A DNA stretch of 64,000 nt from Enterovibrio norvegicus FF-33 (GTDB lineage Bacteria > Pseudomonadota > Gammaproteobacteria > Enterobacterales > Vibrionaceae): the NCBI RefSeq assembly GCF_000286835.2, contig NZ_AJYD02000038.1, forward strand, positions 543,639-607,638, in the 5' to 3' direction. The first letter of the stretch is position 1. The number at the start of each line of letters is the position of its first letter. Below, piece after piece: positions 9,067 to 18,027 of this stretch. The notes below the pieces were generated by a model. The model had not been told where the DNA came from, ran no database searches, and saw only the letters and a program-made list of their open reading frames with translations. Both the position numbers and the translations under genes were made by a program.

Positions 9067-9711
9067 ATGATTACGATTCAAGAAACAGGCAGGTTGTCTA
9101 AACCTTTGGACGAAGCAAGAAAAATTCTGATCGTCCCTCAAGGCTATGCAGGATTTTGCTTTGAACCAAACAAATTCCCAGACCAAGCCAAAACCGTACT
9201 CACCACAACAGGTGTGGGCCCCTGTCATTGCTTGATCATTGTGGAAGATTACTCAGACAGTGTTGTTTTGTGCCACCTTGACGAGAGTTTCACAAACAAC
9301 GCATTCGCTCACACCACCCGCCTTTTAGAAATTTTAAGAGATGGCTGTGGCGTAAGTAGCCCTAAATACAGTCTCTCAATAGCGACCAGCAGCCCAATAA
9401 GAGACACGGTATTACGTGGTAGAGAAGTCATTCGGGCTGCCAATGCATTTTGTGGTAGTGATAGAATGGAAGCACCTCTCGTACACACCGTCTGTGGGCA
9501 AACCGACCATGCTTTTACAGTCGGTGATCCAACGACAACACACCATATCGGCGATATAGACCAAAGTAAGCACTTTGACAGAAGTGATGGCGTGCTGGGT
9601 TGGTCTACGTGGCAGAGAATTGGTGGTATGAGCCCAGGTTTAAGCGGGCGAAGAATTCGGTACCTTCTAAATCCTGATATTACGCCAACGCGTTATATCA
9701 AGCCGGTTTAG
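9067..9711 (+). CDS. Putative CheD/CNF-like glutamine deamidase, possible T6SS effector
   Basis: A 214-residue soluble protein with no signal peptide or membrane segment. No family was recognised outright, but residues 47-53 read TTGVGPC and a His lies 17 residues after the Cys (Cys53, His70), with Thr47 six before the Cys. In the chemoreceptor deamidase CheD the catalytic Thr, Cys and His have the same spacing within a T-x-G-x-G-x-C motif (Thr21/Cys27/His44 in Thermotoga CheD, from memory). CNF-type toxins share this fold and catalytic logic. The rest differs from CheD: about 140 further residues, rich in His and Cys near 129-170 (LVHTVCGQTDHAF, DPTTTHHIGDIDQ). A ribosome site (aaggat) precedes the ATG. 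It diverges from the T6SS operon and is followed by a strong terminator. Could be an effector, a host-targeting toxin or a chemotaxis-unrelated modifier. Confidence 0.55.
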   Translation: MITIQETGRLSKPLDEARKILIVPQGYAGFCFEPNKFPDQAKTVLTTTGVGPCHCLIIVEDYSDSVVLCHLDESFTNNAFAHTTRLLEILRDGCGVSSPKYSLSIATSSPIRDTVLRGREVIRAANAFCGSDRMEAPLVHTVCGQTDHAFTVGDPTTTHHIGDIDQSKHFDRSDGVLGWSTWQRIGGMSPGLSGRRIRYLLNPDITPTRYIKPV

Positions 9712-9805
9712 CGCTTTTCTAAAAGAAGAGAGTAGTAGTAAGTAAGCATCTTCATGACGTGTAGTGTTACTAGATGATCGCCACACGTAACCATCACGCT
9801 TAACG

Positions 9806-9831
9806 AAAAGGAGGCATTTTGCCTCCTTTTC
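9806..9831. terminator. Bidirectional terminator
   Basis: AAAAGGAGGC / GCCTCCTTTT stem with a 4-base loop, A-run before and T-run after. It lies between the convergent deamidase-like gene and the AraC-type regulator and could serve both. Confidence 0.85.
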
Positions 9832-9863
9832 TATTATCTATCGTCTAATGGCTACCATCGGAA

Positions 9864-10799
9864 TTACAGCGCTTGCCCGTCTTTCCACGAGATACAACGG
9901 TATCTATCAGCGTTGGTGTCACCCCTCTCAACAATCGCCCGTTTTCTATAAGCTCTAGGGCTGCATCTAAACTGCTGCTTGAAGCACTTTGAGAAATAAT
10001 TGCTATCAGAAAAGCCGCAGTTCTCAGCAATATATTGAATCGTCAAGTCACTACCGCTATCTAACAGTTTTACTGCATAGTTAAGTTGAATCTGCTTCAA
10101 GTACTGGTTTGGCGATGAATTCATAAATTGTCGAAACAACCTTTCCATCTGACGCTTACTGATAAATGCTGCTTTGGCGATAGTATCGGTATTGACCTCG
10201 GCATCATTGAAATTCTGTTCAATAAATACAAGGGCTCGGCTCAACGCAATCGTGGTCGGTGGTAAATCACTGCTGCTATCTTGATATATTCGTGCAAGAC
10301 GAATGACCAATTGTTGCATCGAGCTTGTCAGCATCACCTCAAACGCGGGTTGATATGATTCGTATTCTGTCTTAATCACAGTCAGCAAGTGCTCGATTTC
10401 AAGCAGTTGTTGTCTATCTAGGGTCAACTTGGCTTTGTATTCAGTGGTTTGCCTAGCAATGGGTTCTATTTTGAACATTGCCTGGTAGCCCGGTAACTGA
10501 CGCATAGACGGCAGCTCAAAAAAAGGCCTTTTCGCATCAAACATGAGGTTCACAACTTCAAGCTTCTTCACATCACTGAAGCCGTGCTCGATATCGCCGT
10601 TTATCACAAACACATCGCCTTTGCGTATTGGATACTCGTGATCTGCCACCGTATGTTTTCCACTTCCGCTTGTGACAAAAAACAACTCCGAAAAATCATG
10701 CTTATGTGCCGCGAAATCGCTGTGATGATGGCCATCTAGATAAGCGAATTTTAGGTGGCTATGTTTTTGATGTGATCTAAGTTGGTAGACGACACTCAT
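9864..10799 (-). CDS. AraC-family transcriptional regulator (cupin sensor)
   Basis: A 311-residue regulator with an N-terminal cupin-like sensor (about residues 15-110: the HHSDFAAHKHDFSELFFV metal/sugar-cupin strand and GDVFVINGDIEHGF) and a C-terminal double helix-turn-helix (about 195-295). The second HTH has the signature IQYIAENCGFSDSNYFSKCF followed by SPRAYRKR. This is the layout of sugar-responsive AraC proteins such as RhaS/MelR types. It is divergent from the GH3 glycosidase gene, which it most likely controls in response to the glycoside or its product. Effector identity is unknown. Confidence 0.9.
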   Translation of the reverse strand: MSVVYQLRSHQKHSHLKFAYLDGHHHSDFAAHKHDFSELFFVTSGSGKHTVADHEYPIRKGDVFVINGDIEHGFSDVKKLEVVNLMFDAKRPFFELPSMRQLPGYQAMFKIEPIARQTTEYKAKLTLDRQQLLEIEHLLTVIKTEYESYQPAFEVMLTSSMQQLVIRLARIYQDSSSDLPPTTIALSRALVFIEQNFNDAEVNTDTIAKAAFISKRQMERLFRQFMNSSPNQYLKQIQLNYAVKLLDSGSDLTIQYIAENCGFSDSNYFSKCFKQQFRCSPRAYRKRAIVERGDTNADRYRCISWKDGQAL

Positions 10800-10969
10800 G
10801 TCGCTCGATTCCTTTTATTGGTCGCCATATTGGTAGTTTCACGCACTCCGCAAGTATACTATTTCTCATCAATAACGTGAATTTTCACTCTTGTTTTCAA
10901 CGACATTATCCCGCTAATTGCCATACTGATAATGACGATAGCAAGACTAAAACGGTTGTGTGATTGTAT

Positions 10970-13744
10970 ATGAACAGAAAAGAAATTATGGATGCGCAAA
11001 GCCACCTCGTCCCTGTCAGCCGCCAAGCTGCGGCAGAAGGTGTCGTACTCTTAAAAAACACTGACTCGATTTTACCCTTGAAGGAAAATGATGTGGTGTC
11101 TCTGTTTGGGCGTTGCCAAATTGACACCTATCGAAGTGGTACGGGATCAGGAGGTGCCGTGAATGTCCCATATGCAGTCAATATCCTCGAGGGGTTTCTA
11201 GCCAATAGCGCGATTACCATCAATGAAGAGTTAGTGGCTGTTTATCAAGACTGGGTCGCCGACAATCCGTTCGATAACGGCTGCGGCGGTTGGGCATCTG
11301 CGCCTTGGTTCCAAAAAGAAATGGCTTTGTCAGATGATCTCGTCGCCAGCGCGTCTGCGCGGTCAGATAAAGCAATGGTATTTATTGGACGTACGGCGGG
11401 AGAAGATCAGGATAACGCTGAGGAACAAGGCAGTTATCGTTTAACCAATCATGAAATCGACATGCTCTCCAAAGTGGCGAGTCACTTTTCGGACGTTATC
11501 GTGGTCATGAATGTCACGAACATCATGGACATGTCGTGGTTAAACACGCTGGAACACAAACAATCGCTCAAAGCCGTACTTTATAGCTGGGCGGCGGGAA
11601 TGGAAGGCGGTCATGCACTTGCTGATATCGTATCTGGGCAACAGTCCCCAAGTGGTCGCTTAACCGACACCATTGCTCACCACCTTTCTGACTACCCATC
11701 ATCACCCAATTTCGGGCGTAAAGACCGTAACCTTTACGTTGAAGACATCTATGTCGGCTACCGATATTTTGAAACCTTCCAACCCGATTCTGTTCAATTT
11801 GAGTTTGGCGCGGGTTTATCCTATACCGCGTTTACTCGTGAGTTAGTAGATTTCTCGATTCACGGTGAAGGCGCAAAAGCCTTGCTAATTTTTGATATCA
11901 AAGTGAGTAACATTGGCAGTCATTACGCCAGTAAAGAAGTGGTGCAGCTTTATGTTGAAGCGCCACAAGGTCAATTAGGCAAGCCCGCAAAAGTGCTAAT
12001 CGGTTTCGCCAAGACAAAGGTCATCGAGCCAAACCAAAGTGACTTTGTGAAAATTTCCGTCCCTGCAAGCATGCTGGCTTCCTATGATGATAGTGGCGTG
12101 ACAGGTAGCCGCAACAGCTATGTCATTGAGTCAGGTAACTACCAATTTTTCATGGGCGATAGCATTCGCCATGCAAAACATATCGCTGCGGATTATCACG
12201 TAGACTCGTTAGTTTTGGTTGAGTCACTAAGTGAAGCTTGCGCGCCCACTTATTCTTTTGAACGCATCAAACCCGCTAAGAAAACACCGAACGGCGTTTA
12301 CGAATCTTGCCTTGAAACGGTGCCCGTTCGCACCGTCTCTTTGGCCGAGCGTATTAAAGAAAACATGCCAACACCTCTTGATATAGTGGGTGACCAAGGC
12401 ATTAAATTAATCGATGTTAAACAGGGAAAAGCGAGCTTAAGCGAATTTGTTGCTCAAATGACACCTGAACAACTCGCCATGATTGTTCGTGGCGAAGGCA
12501 TGTGTAGCCCAAAGGTCACACCGGGCACCGCGGCTGCGTTTGGTGGCCTTTCAGATTGCCTATTTAACTTAGGAATTCCCGTGGCGGCTGCCGCCGATGG
12601 TCCTTCTGGCATTCGCATGGATAGTGGTCACAAAGCCACTCAGGTTCCTATCGGTACATTACTTGGCTGCACTTGGAATCTTGCTTTAAACGAAAAGCTC
12701 TTTTACTTAATTGGTAAAGAACTAAGTGCCAACCACATTGATACCTTATTAGGGCCTGGTATCAACATTCATCGACATCCACTGAATGGTCGTAATTTTG
12801 AGTATTTCTCTGAAGACCCGCTTCTCACCGGTGTCATGGCTGCGGCACAAACTCGGGGTCTCGCTAATGCTGGCGTCTCTGGGACAATCAAGCATTTTGC
12901 TGGCAATGACCAAGAAACTGCGCGTGTAGATGTTGATAGCATTCTTTCTGAACGTGCACTTAGAGAGATCCACATTAAGCCTTTCGAGATCGCCGTCAAG
13001 GAAGGCAAGGCCTCAACCATTATGACCTCATACAATCCTGTTAATGGTCACTGGGCAGCATCCAACTACGATCTGAACACAACCATCCTTCGCAATGAAT
13101 GGGGCTTCACAGGCATTGTGATGACTGATTGGTGGGCAAAAATGAATGACCCGATAAACGCGGGGCAAGAAAGTAAGACGTTCACCTCTTTCATGCTGCG
13201 CGCTCAAAACGATCTGTATATGGTGGTAGAACACAACGGCGCAGAATCAAATATCATGGGTGACGACACGTTAGAAGCGTTAGCAGAAAAGACTTTAACC
13301 CTCGGTGAGTTGCAACGCAGCGCGATGAACATTTGTCGTTTCATTATGTCCACGCCTGTTATGGAGCGCGCTCTCAAAGCCTATGAACCGATACAAGCCT
13401 TTACCTCTTTAGACCAAGCACCCAAAGGTTTAATTCATCAAGCAGAACAAACGCTGAACCTACACACCAATGTTAATACGTCTGTAACACTTGAAGTGAA
13501 CGAAACAGCCAACTATCAATTTCATGGTGTTATGCACTTTGACCGAGATTCGCTCGCGCAATCAGCATGTAGCTTATTTCTTAACGGCGAATTCAGCATG
13601 ACGTTACCCACGAATGGAACTTGCGGTGACTGTGTGAAAGTTGAAGGCCTACAGGTGAAACTACACCCTGGTTTCTACGTGTTAGATATCGATTTCGTTA
13701 AGCCGGGTCTAATGCTAGAAGAGATCGTTATTTCCAAGGCGTGA
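10970..13744 (+). CDS. GH3 glycoside hydrolase with reversed domain order
   Basis: A GH3 enzyme (beta-glucosidase-like) of about 924 residues. The part that is normally C-terminal comes first: EGVVLLKNTDSILPLKEND near residues 22-40 opens the alpha/beta sandwich domain, followed by a fibronectin-III-like domain (FEFGAGLSYTAFTRE, about 280-360). The TIM-barrel domain that is normally N-terminal comes last (about 480-800: ADGPSGIR, LGPGINIHRHPLNGRNFEYF, SGTIKHFAGNDQE). The nucleophile is Asp720 in GIVMTDWW. This reversed order is known for a subgroup from Ruminococcus and Butyrivibrio. There is a further C-terminal beta-rich segment of about 90 residues. No signal peptide, so it acts on imported oligosaccharides. 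The start is the ATG at 10970; ATG 10988 is an alternative. Divergent from the AraC gene. Confidence 0.9.
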   Translation: MNRKEIMDAQSHLVPVSRQAAAEGVVLLKNTDSILPLKENDVVSLFGRCQIDTYRSGTGSGGAVNVPYAVNILEGFLANSAITINEELVAVYQDWVADNPFDNGCGGWASAPWFQKEMALSDDLVASASARSDKAMVFIGRTAGEDQDNAEEQGSYRLTNHEIDMLSKVASHFSDVIVVMNVTNIMDMSWLNTLEHKQSLKAVLYSWAAGMEGGHALADIVSGQQSPSGRLTDTIAHHLSDYPSSPNFGRKDRNLYVEDIYVGYRYFETFQPDSVQFEFGAGLSYTAFTRELVDFSIHGEGAKALLIFDIKVSNIGSHYASKEVVQLYVEAPQGQLGKPAKVLIGFAKTKVIEPNQSDFVKISVPASMLASYDDSGVTGSRNSYVIESGNYQFFMGDSIRHAKHIAADYHVDSLVLVESLSEACAPTYSFERIKPAKKTPNGVYESCLETVPVRTVSLAERIKENMPTPLDIVGDQGIKLIDVKQGKASLSEFVAQMTPEQLAMIVRGEGMCSPKVTPGTAAAFGGLSDCLFNLGIPVAAAADGPSGIRMDSGHKATQVPIGTLLGCTWNLALNEKLFYLIGKELSANHIDTLLGPGINIHRHPLNGRNFEYFSEDPLLTGVMAAAQTRGLANAGVSGTIKHFAGNDQETARVDVDSILSERALREIHIKPFEIAVKEGKASTIMTSYNPVNGHWAASNYDLNTTILRNEWGFTGIVMTDWWAKMNDPINAGQESKTFTSFMLRAQNDLYMVVEHNGAESNIMGDDTLEALAEKTLTLGELQRSAMNICRFIMSTPVMERALKAYEPIQAFTSLDQAPKGLIHQAEQTLNLHTNVNTSVTLEVNETANYQFHGVMHFDRDSLAQSACSLFLNGEFSMTLPTNGTCGDCVKVEGLQVKLHPGFYVLDIDFVKPGLMLEEIVISKA

Positions 13745-13800
13745 TCAATGAACTGATTGACGAAAACTCGCTCTCATCTAAGTCTGTTGAAAGGCAAAAA

Positions 13801-13822
13801 GGCCGCTGATTTATCAGCGGCC
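13801..13822. terminator. Hairpin terminator after the GH3 gene
   Basis: A perfect 10-bp stem (GGCCGCTGAT / ATCAGCGGCC) with a 2-base loop. The A-run before it gives a T-run on the minus strand, so it may stop leftward transcription past the tRNA as well as rightward GH3 transcription, for which the tail (tcttct) is weaker. Confidence 0.7.
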
Positions 13823-13905
13823 TCTTCTCATTCGGCGGCACCAGATCGAAGTCTAGAGGGATTTCAAAATCCCGAGACCATAGCAAGCAGATCCCAGATG
13901 CGAAA

Positions 13906-13928
13906 AAGCCCGCTCAATGAGCGGGCTT
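13906..13928 (-). terminator. Terminator of tRNA-Ser
   Basis: AAGCCCGCTC / GAGCGGGCTT stem; on the minus strand it is followed by TTTTT. It begins 10 bases downstream of the tRNA 3' end. Confidence 0.85.
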
Positions 13929-13937
13929 TATCAAATT

Positions 13938-14028
13938 TGGCGGAGAAATAGGGATTTGAACCCTAGGAGGGCTATAAACCCTCGCCGGTTTTCAAGACCG
14001 GTGCTTTAAACCACTCAGCCATCTCTCC
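13938..14028 (-). tRNA. tRNA-Ser (anticodon UGA)
   Basis: On the minus strand the sequence folds as a class II tRNA: acceptor GGAGAGA / TTTCTCC, D-arm with GGCTGAGTGG, anticodon stem CCGGT / ACCGG around loop CTTGAAA (anticodon UGA, reading UCA), a long variable arm (GAGGG..CCCTC) typical of tRNA-Ser, T-arm with GGTTCAAATC, and encoded CCA. In E. coli the equivalent serT gene also lies beside yccA; here the aap operon separates them. Confidence 0.95.
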
Positions 14029-14589
14029 GTGAGTGGTACGTATAATAATGTTCAGAAGTCGCTTTGTAAACCCACTAATTATGCATTTTTGTTCAATCGG
14101 ACACATTTAAGCCACTATGCGCATATCGCGCTCGAACGGCGATTTACATTCGACCGCTTATCAATAATTTAAAGTCTTGTCAGATTTACATATGCATAAG
14201 CATCTAATCAAAAAGCACATAATATTCTAGTCATTGCGAAACACGCAGAAACAAACCGAAGTGCTCAATATGGCGGTAGGTTGCATATTCATTGATACAC
14301 ATGCTGTACGAGTCGCATAAAAACAATGTGTTACAAACACCTTGCCTTCACATTTTATACTAAACAATGCCTCAAATTTGCCAAGATCATTGCCTAGGTC
14401 ACACCTCTTACTTGTTCAATTTGCAGCCAAGACATCTGGCCCTATACTGGATTTGTTAACCGAGTGTTAATTTCGGTTTCAGTGTTAATAAATGGTTTTA
14501 CGAGTTTCTCACTACTGTTGGGCTAATTGCCTTAGATGTAACTCGTCCATGAGTAAGACCCAGTTATAACCAATAAAGGATTAATAGGT
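14029..14589. other. Intergenic region upstream of aapJ
   Basis: About 560 bases between tRNA-Ser and aapJ. It must hold the tRNA promoter (right of the tRNA, leftward) and the aap promoter. A TATACT hexamer near 14356 could be a -10 element but no well-spaced -35 is obvious. A ribosome site (aaagga) precedes aapJ. No gene is seen. Confidence 0.4.
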
Positions 14590-15618
14590 ATGGTTTCTAA
14601 AAAGTCGACATTTGGACTTGCAGTTGTCTCAGCACTGCTTTTCTCTACCGGTGCAAGTGCCGAAGGGGATAGCACCTTGGATAAAGTCAAAAAGGCTGGC
14701 GTTGTTAGCTGTGGTGTCAGCACCGGGCTTCCTGGCTTCTCTAACCCAAATGCAGAAGGTCAATGGGAAGGTATCGACGTTGAGTTCTGTCAGGCAATGG
14801 CTGCTGCCGTTCTGGGTGACAAGAACAAAGTCAAATATGTTCCGCTGACAGCGAAAGAACGCTTCACTGCCCTGCAATCAGGCGAAATCGATATTCTTTC
14901 TCGTAACACAACGTGGACACTGCAACGTGACGGTACTTTGGGTCTGAACTTCGTTGGCGTTAACTATTACGATGGTCAAGGCTTCATGGTGAAAAAAGAC
15001 CTCGGCCTGACCAGTGCATTAGAGCTTGATGGCGCTTCAGTTTGTGTTCAATCCGGTACAACGACTGAGCTGAACCTTTCTGACTACTTCCGTGCTAACG
15101 GAATCTCATTCAAGCCAGTTGTTTACGATACGTATGACGCGACCGTTAAAGGTTTTGAGTCTGGTCGTTGTGACACCTTAACCACTGACCAATCTGGCCT
15201 GTATGCATCACGCATCAAACTGGCGGATCCTAAGAGTGCTGTGGTATTGCCAGAAATCATTTCTAAAGAGCCTTTGGGCCCTGTTGTTCGCCAAGGCGAT
15301 GACAACTGGTTCAACATTGCTAAGTGGACGTTGAACACCATGATCAATGCTGAAGAGTTTGGCATTACTTCTGCCAACGCTGATGAAATGCTGAAATCTA
15401 AAGATCCAAACATCCGCCGTATTCTTGGACAAGATGGTCCTAAAGGTAAGGGGCTGGGTCTGAATGATGATTGGGGTTACCAAGTAGTCAAGCAAGTTGG
15501 TAACTACGATGAGAGCTTCCAACGTACTGTAGGTACCGACTCTCCGCTTAACATTCAACGCGGCGTTAATGCCCTTTGGAATGACGGCGGTATCCTCTAC
15601 GCGCCACCTATCCGTTAA
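14590..15618 (+). CDS. aapJ: General L-amino acid ABC transporter, periplasmic binding protein
   Basis: Periplasmic solute-binding protein of the AapJQMP broad-range polar amino acid importer. The 342-residue product has a signal peptide (about residues 1-24, ending GASA), then STLDKVKKAGVVSCGVSTGLPGFS and DIDVEFCQAMAAAVLGD-like segments (GIDVEFCQAMAAAVLGD here) and a SIDILSRNTTWTLQRD-type segment, all AapJ/BztA hallmarks. Length is normal (about 340). First gene of aapJ-aapQ-aapM-aapP; a stable hairpin after it probably keeps its mRNA in excess over the permease genes. Confidence 0.95.
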   Translation: MVSKKSTFGLAVVSALLFSTGASAEGDSTLDKVKKAGVVSCGVSTGLPGFSNPNAEGQWEGIDVEFCQAMAAAVLGDKNKVKYVPLTAKERFTALQSGEIDILSRNTTWTLQRDGTLGLNFVGVNYYDGQGFMVKKDLGLTSALELDGASVCVQSGTTTELNLSDYFRANGISFKPVVYDTYDATVKGFESGRCDTLTTDQSGLYASRIKLADPKSAVVLPEIISKEPLGPVVRQGDDNWFNIAKWTLNTMINAEEFGITSANADEMLKSKDPNIRRILGQDGPKGKGLGLNDDWGYQVVKQVGNYDESFQRTVGTDSPLNIQRGVNALWNDGGILYAPPIR

Positions 15619-15648
15619 GTTAAGTAGTTATCTACTTATAGCACTTGT

Positions 15649-15669
15649 GGGGCACAGCATCTGTGCCCC
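15649..15669 (+). terminator. Intercistronic hairpin between aapJ and aapQ
   Basis: GGGGCACAG / CTGTGCCCC, 9-bp stem and 3-base loop, followed by TTATTT. It lies in the 85-base gap after the binding-protein gene. Such hairpins commonly act as partial terminators or RNA-stability elements giving more binding protein than membrane subunits. Confidence 0.7.
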
Positions 15670-15703
15670 TTATTTCAACGTGAAAGGATAGGGGTGCGGT
15701 TGT

Positions 15704-16909
15704 ATGGCATCTAAAGAGAATATGCTTAGCTCATCGGCTCCTCGCCCTGAGAAAAAGCAAAGCCTGATATACAATCCAACGTTTCGCTCTGTAGTTTTCC
15801 AAGCGATTGCAATTTGTGCCTTGGTATTGTTTGTTTACAACATTGTAGATAATGCACTCACCAACTTAGACGCTCGCGGTATTGCAACAGGGTTTGGCTT
15901 TATGAGCCAAGAAGCGGGGTTTGGTATTGGATTAACGCTCATTGATTACGATGAAACCTACTCGTATGGTCGAACATTTTTTGTCGGTCTATTAAATACG
16001 GCGTTGGTTTCTGTTTTAGGGATTGTATTAGCAACCATTATTGGTTTTCTGGTTGGTATTGCGAGACTTTCAAGAAACTGGCTATTGAATCGTTTTGCCG
16101 CGATTTATATCGAAATCTTTCGAAATATCCCCCTCCTGCTTCAAATCTTTTTCTGGTACTTCGCCGTATTGCAAGCCCTGCCCTCTCCTCGGCAGAGCTT
16201 AAGCTTGGGTGAATCCGTCTTCTTAAACGTTCGTGGTTTGTTTTTCACTCGCCCCGTTTTTGAAGAAGGTTCAGTATTGATTTCAATCGCCCTTGTTATC
16301 GCCCTGGTGTTTAGCTTTGGCTTGGCTCGATTTGCGAAGAAGAAACAAGAAAAAACAGGCGAACAAACGCCAGTATTTGCGATATCGATTACCGCGATCA
16401 TTGGTTTACCTCTGCTGGCTTTCTTTGTCGCAGGCATGCCAGTGTCACTGGAATATCCTCAATTGAAAGGTTTCAACTTCCAGGGTGGCTTCTCAATTAT
16501 TCCTGAGCTCGCGGCACTCACGCTCGCACTGTCTATTTATACTGCGTCATTTATCGCAGAGATTGTGCGTTCGGGTATTAACGCCGTCAGCCATGGGCAA
16601 ACAGAAGCAGCTATGGCGTTGGGGCTTCCTCGTAACAGAACGCTTCGCTTGGTGGTGATCCCACAAGCCATGCGAATTATTATTCCTCCACTCACCAGTC
16701 AATACCTAAACCTAACGAAGAACTCTTCGTTGGCGATGGCTATCGGCTACCCCGATTTGGTCTCAGTATTTGCAGGCACAACGCTCAACCAAACAGGGCA
16801 AGCCATTGAGATTATTGCAATGACGATGGGTGTTTATCTGACGTTGAGTTTATTGACTTCACTGTTAATGAATATCTACAACGCCAAAGTCGCACTGGTA
16901 GAGAGGTAA
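15704..16909 (+). CDS. aapQ: Amino acid ABC transporter permease AapQ
   Basis: Inner-membrane permease of the Aap importer, 401 residues. A first membrane helix near residues 30-50 (VVFQAIAICALVLFVYNIV) precedes the conserved transporter core with the IYIEIFRNIPLLLQIFFWY motif (about 129-147) and the EAA loop (HGQTEAAMALGLPRNRTLRLV, about 300-320) that docks the ATPase. The large insertion between the first and second halves is typical of AapQ/BztB. It ends 3 bases before aapM starts. Confidence 0.94.
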   Translation: MASKENMLSSSAPRPEKKQSLIYNPTFRSVVFQAIAICALVLFVYNIVDNALTNLDARGIATGFGFMSQEAGFGIGLTLIDYDETYSYGRTFFVGLLNTALVSVLGIVLATIIGFLVGIARLSRNWLLNRFAAIYIEIFRNIPLLLQIFFWYFAVLQALPSPRQSLSLGESVFLNVRGLFFTRPVFEEGSVLISIALVIALVFSFGLARFAKKKQEKTGEQTPVFAISITAIIGLPLLAFFVAGMPVSLEYPQLKGFNFQGGFSIIPELAALTLALSIYTASFIAEIVRSGINAVSHGQTEAAMALGLPRNRTLRLVVIPQAMRIIIPPLTSQYLNLTKNSSLAMAIGYPDLVSVFAGTTLNQTGQAIEIIAMTMGVYLTLSLLTSLLMNIYNAKVALVER

Positions 16910-16912
16910 CCC

Positions 16913-18010
16913 ATGGCAAAACATGAGTTTCAACCAGATTTGCCGGCACCACCAAATACAGTTGGTGCGGTAGGATGGATGCGCAAAAACTTGTTTTCAT
17001 CGCCTCTCAACTCAGTCATGACCGTGATTTTGGCATTTCTTGCCATGAAAGGATTGTGGGCTGTTGTTGAGTGGGCATTCCTTAATGCAGATTGGATCGG
17101 CTCATCACGCGACGATTGTTCGCGAGAAGGCGCATGTTGGGTATTTATCAACGTACGTTTTGACCAGTTTATGTTCGGCTTCTATCCACAGGAAGAGCTT
17201 TGGCGTCCTCAGTTGTTCTATGCGATTTTGGCCATTATCACCGGTCTGTTGATCTATGAACGCACACCAAAGCGTGGTTGGATTCTGCTGTTATTCATTG
17301 TTGCCTTCCCGCTCATGGCTGTGTTCTTGATTTTCGGTGACGTAGCAGGCTTGCCAAAGGTGGAAACTCACCTTTGGGGTGGGCTGCTTATCACGATGAT
17401 CATCGCCATTGTCGGTATTGTCGTTTCACTGCCTATTGGCGTGATGCTGGCATTGGGTCGACGCTCTGATATGCCGATAATTCGCAGTTTATGTACTGTG
17501 TATATCGAAGTGTGGCGCGGTGTTCCGTTAATTACCGTATTGTTCATGGCGTCAGTTATGTTGCCATTGTTCATGTCTGGTGAGTCGGAAACTAACAAGC
17601 TCGTTCGCGCTTTGATCGGTGTCGTCATGTTCTCGGCTGCCTACATGGCAGAAGTCGTGCGTGGTGGTTTGCAGGCGATTCCAAAAGGTCAGTATGAAGC
17701 TGCAGATGCATTAGGCCTCAGTTATTGGAAGAAAATGGGATTCATCATTCTGCCTCAGGCACTGAAAATCACCATTCCTTCGATTGTGAATACCTTTATT
17801 GGGCTGTTCAAAGACACCAGTCTCGTCCTTATCATTGGTATGTTTGACGTGCTGGGTATTGGTCAGTCGGCGAATACCGACCCCAATTGGCTAGGTTTCG
17901 CAACGGAAAGCTATGTGTTTGTGGCATTGGTGTTCTGGATTTTCTGTTTCGGCATGTCCCGCTACAGTATTTATCTTGAAAACAAACTCCACACTGGTCA
18001 CAAGCGATAG
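16913..18010 (+). CDS. aapM: Amino acid ABC transporter permease AapM
   Basis: Second permease of the Aap importer, 365 residues. Shows the [15 protein letters not shown] motif (about 195-210) and the EAA loop ([20 protein letters not shown], about 258-277). An N-terminal region with three predicted helices precedes the conserved core, as in AapM/BztC. Contains a [12 protein letters not shown] periplasmic pair of cysteines near residue 65-75. Follows aapQ by 3 bases and precedes aapP by 17. Confidence 0.94.
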   Translation: MAKHEFQPDLPAPPNTVGAVGWMRKNLFSSPLNSVMTVILAFLAMKGLWAVVEWAFLNADWIGSSRDDCSREGACWVFINVRFDQFMFGFYPQEELWRPQLFYAILAIITGLLIYERTPKRGWILLLFIVAFPLMAVFLIFGDVAGLPKVETHLWGGLLITMIIAIVGIVVSLPIGVMLALGRRSDMPIIRSLCTVYIEVWRGVPLITVLFMASVMLPLFMSGESETNKLVRALIGVVMFSAAYMAEVVRGGLQAIPKGQYEAADALGLSYWKKMGFIILPQALKITIPSIVNTFIGLFKDTSLVLIIGMFDVLGIGQSANTDPNWLGFATESYVFVALVFWIFCFGMSRYSIYLENKLHTGHKR

Positions 18011-18027
18011 AGAACAAGGATAGTATT

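Noticed and set aside
8917..9228. A 103-codon minus-strand frame upstream of and overlapping the deamidase-like gene, as a possible immunity gene
   Set aside because: It overlaps the better-supported gene, has no ribosome site, and the translated sequence lacks any recognisable domain.
13835..13900. Sequence with a GGGATTT/AAATCCC inverted repeat near the tRNA, looking like a tRNA T-arm remnant
   Set aside because: No acceptor stem, D-arm or anticodon arm could be built around it; probably incidental.
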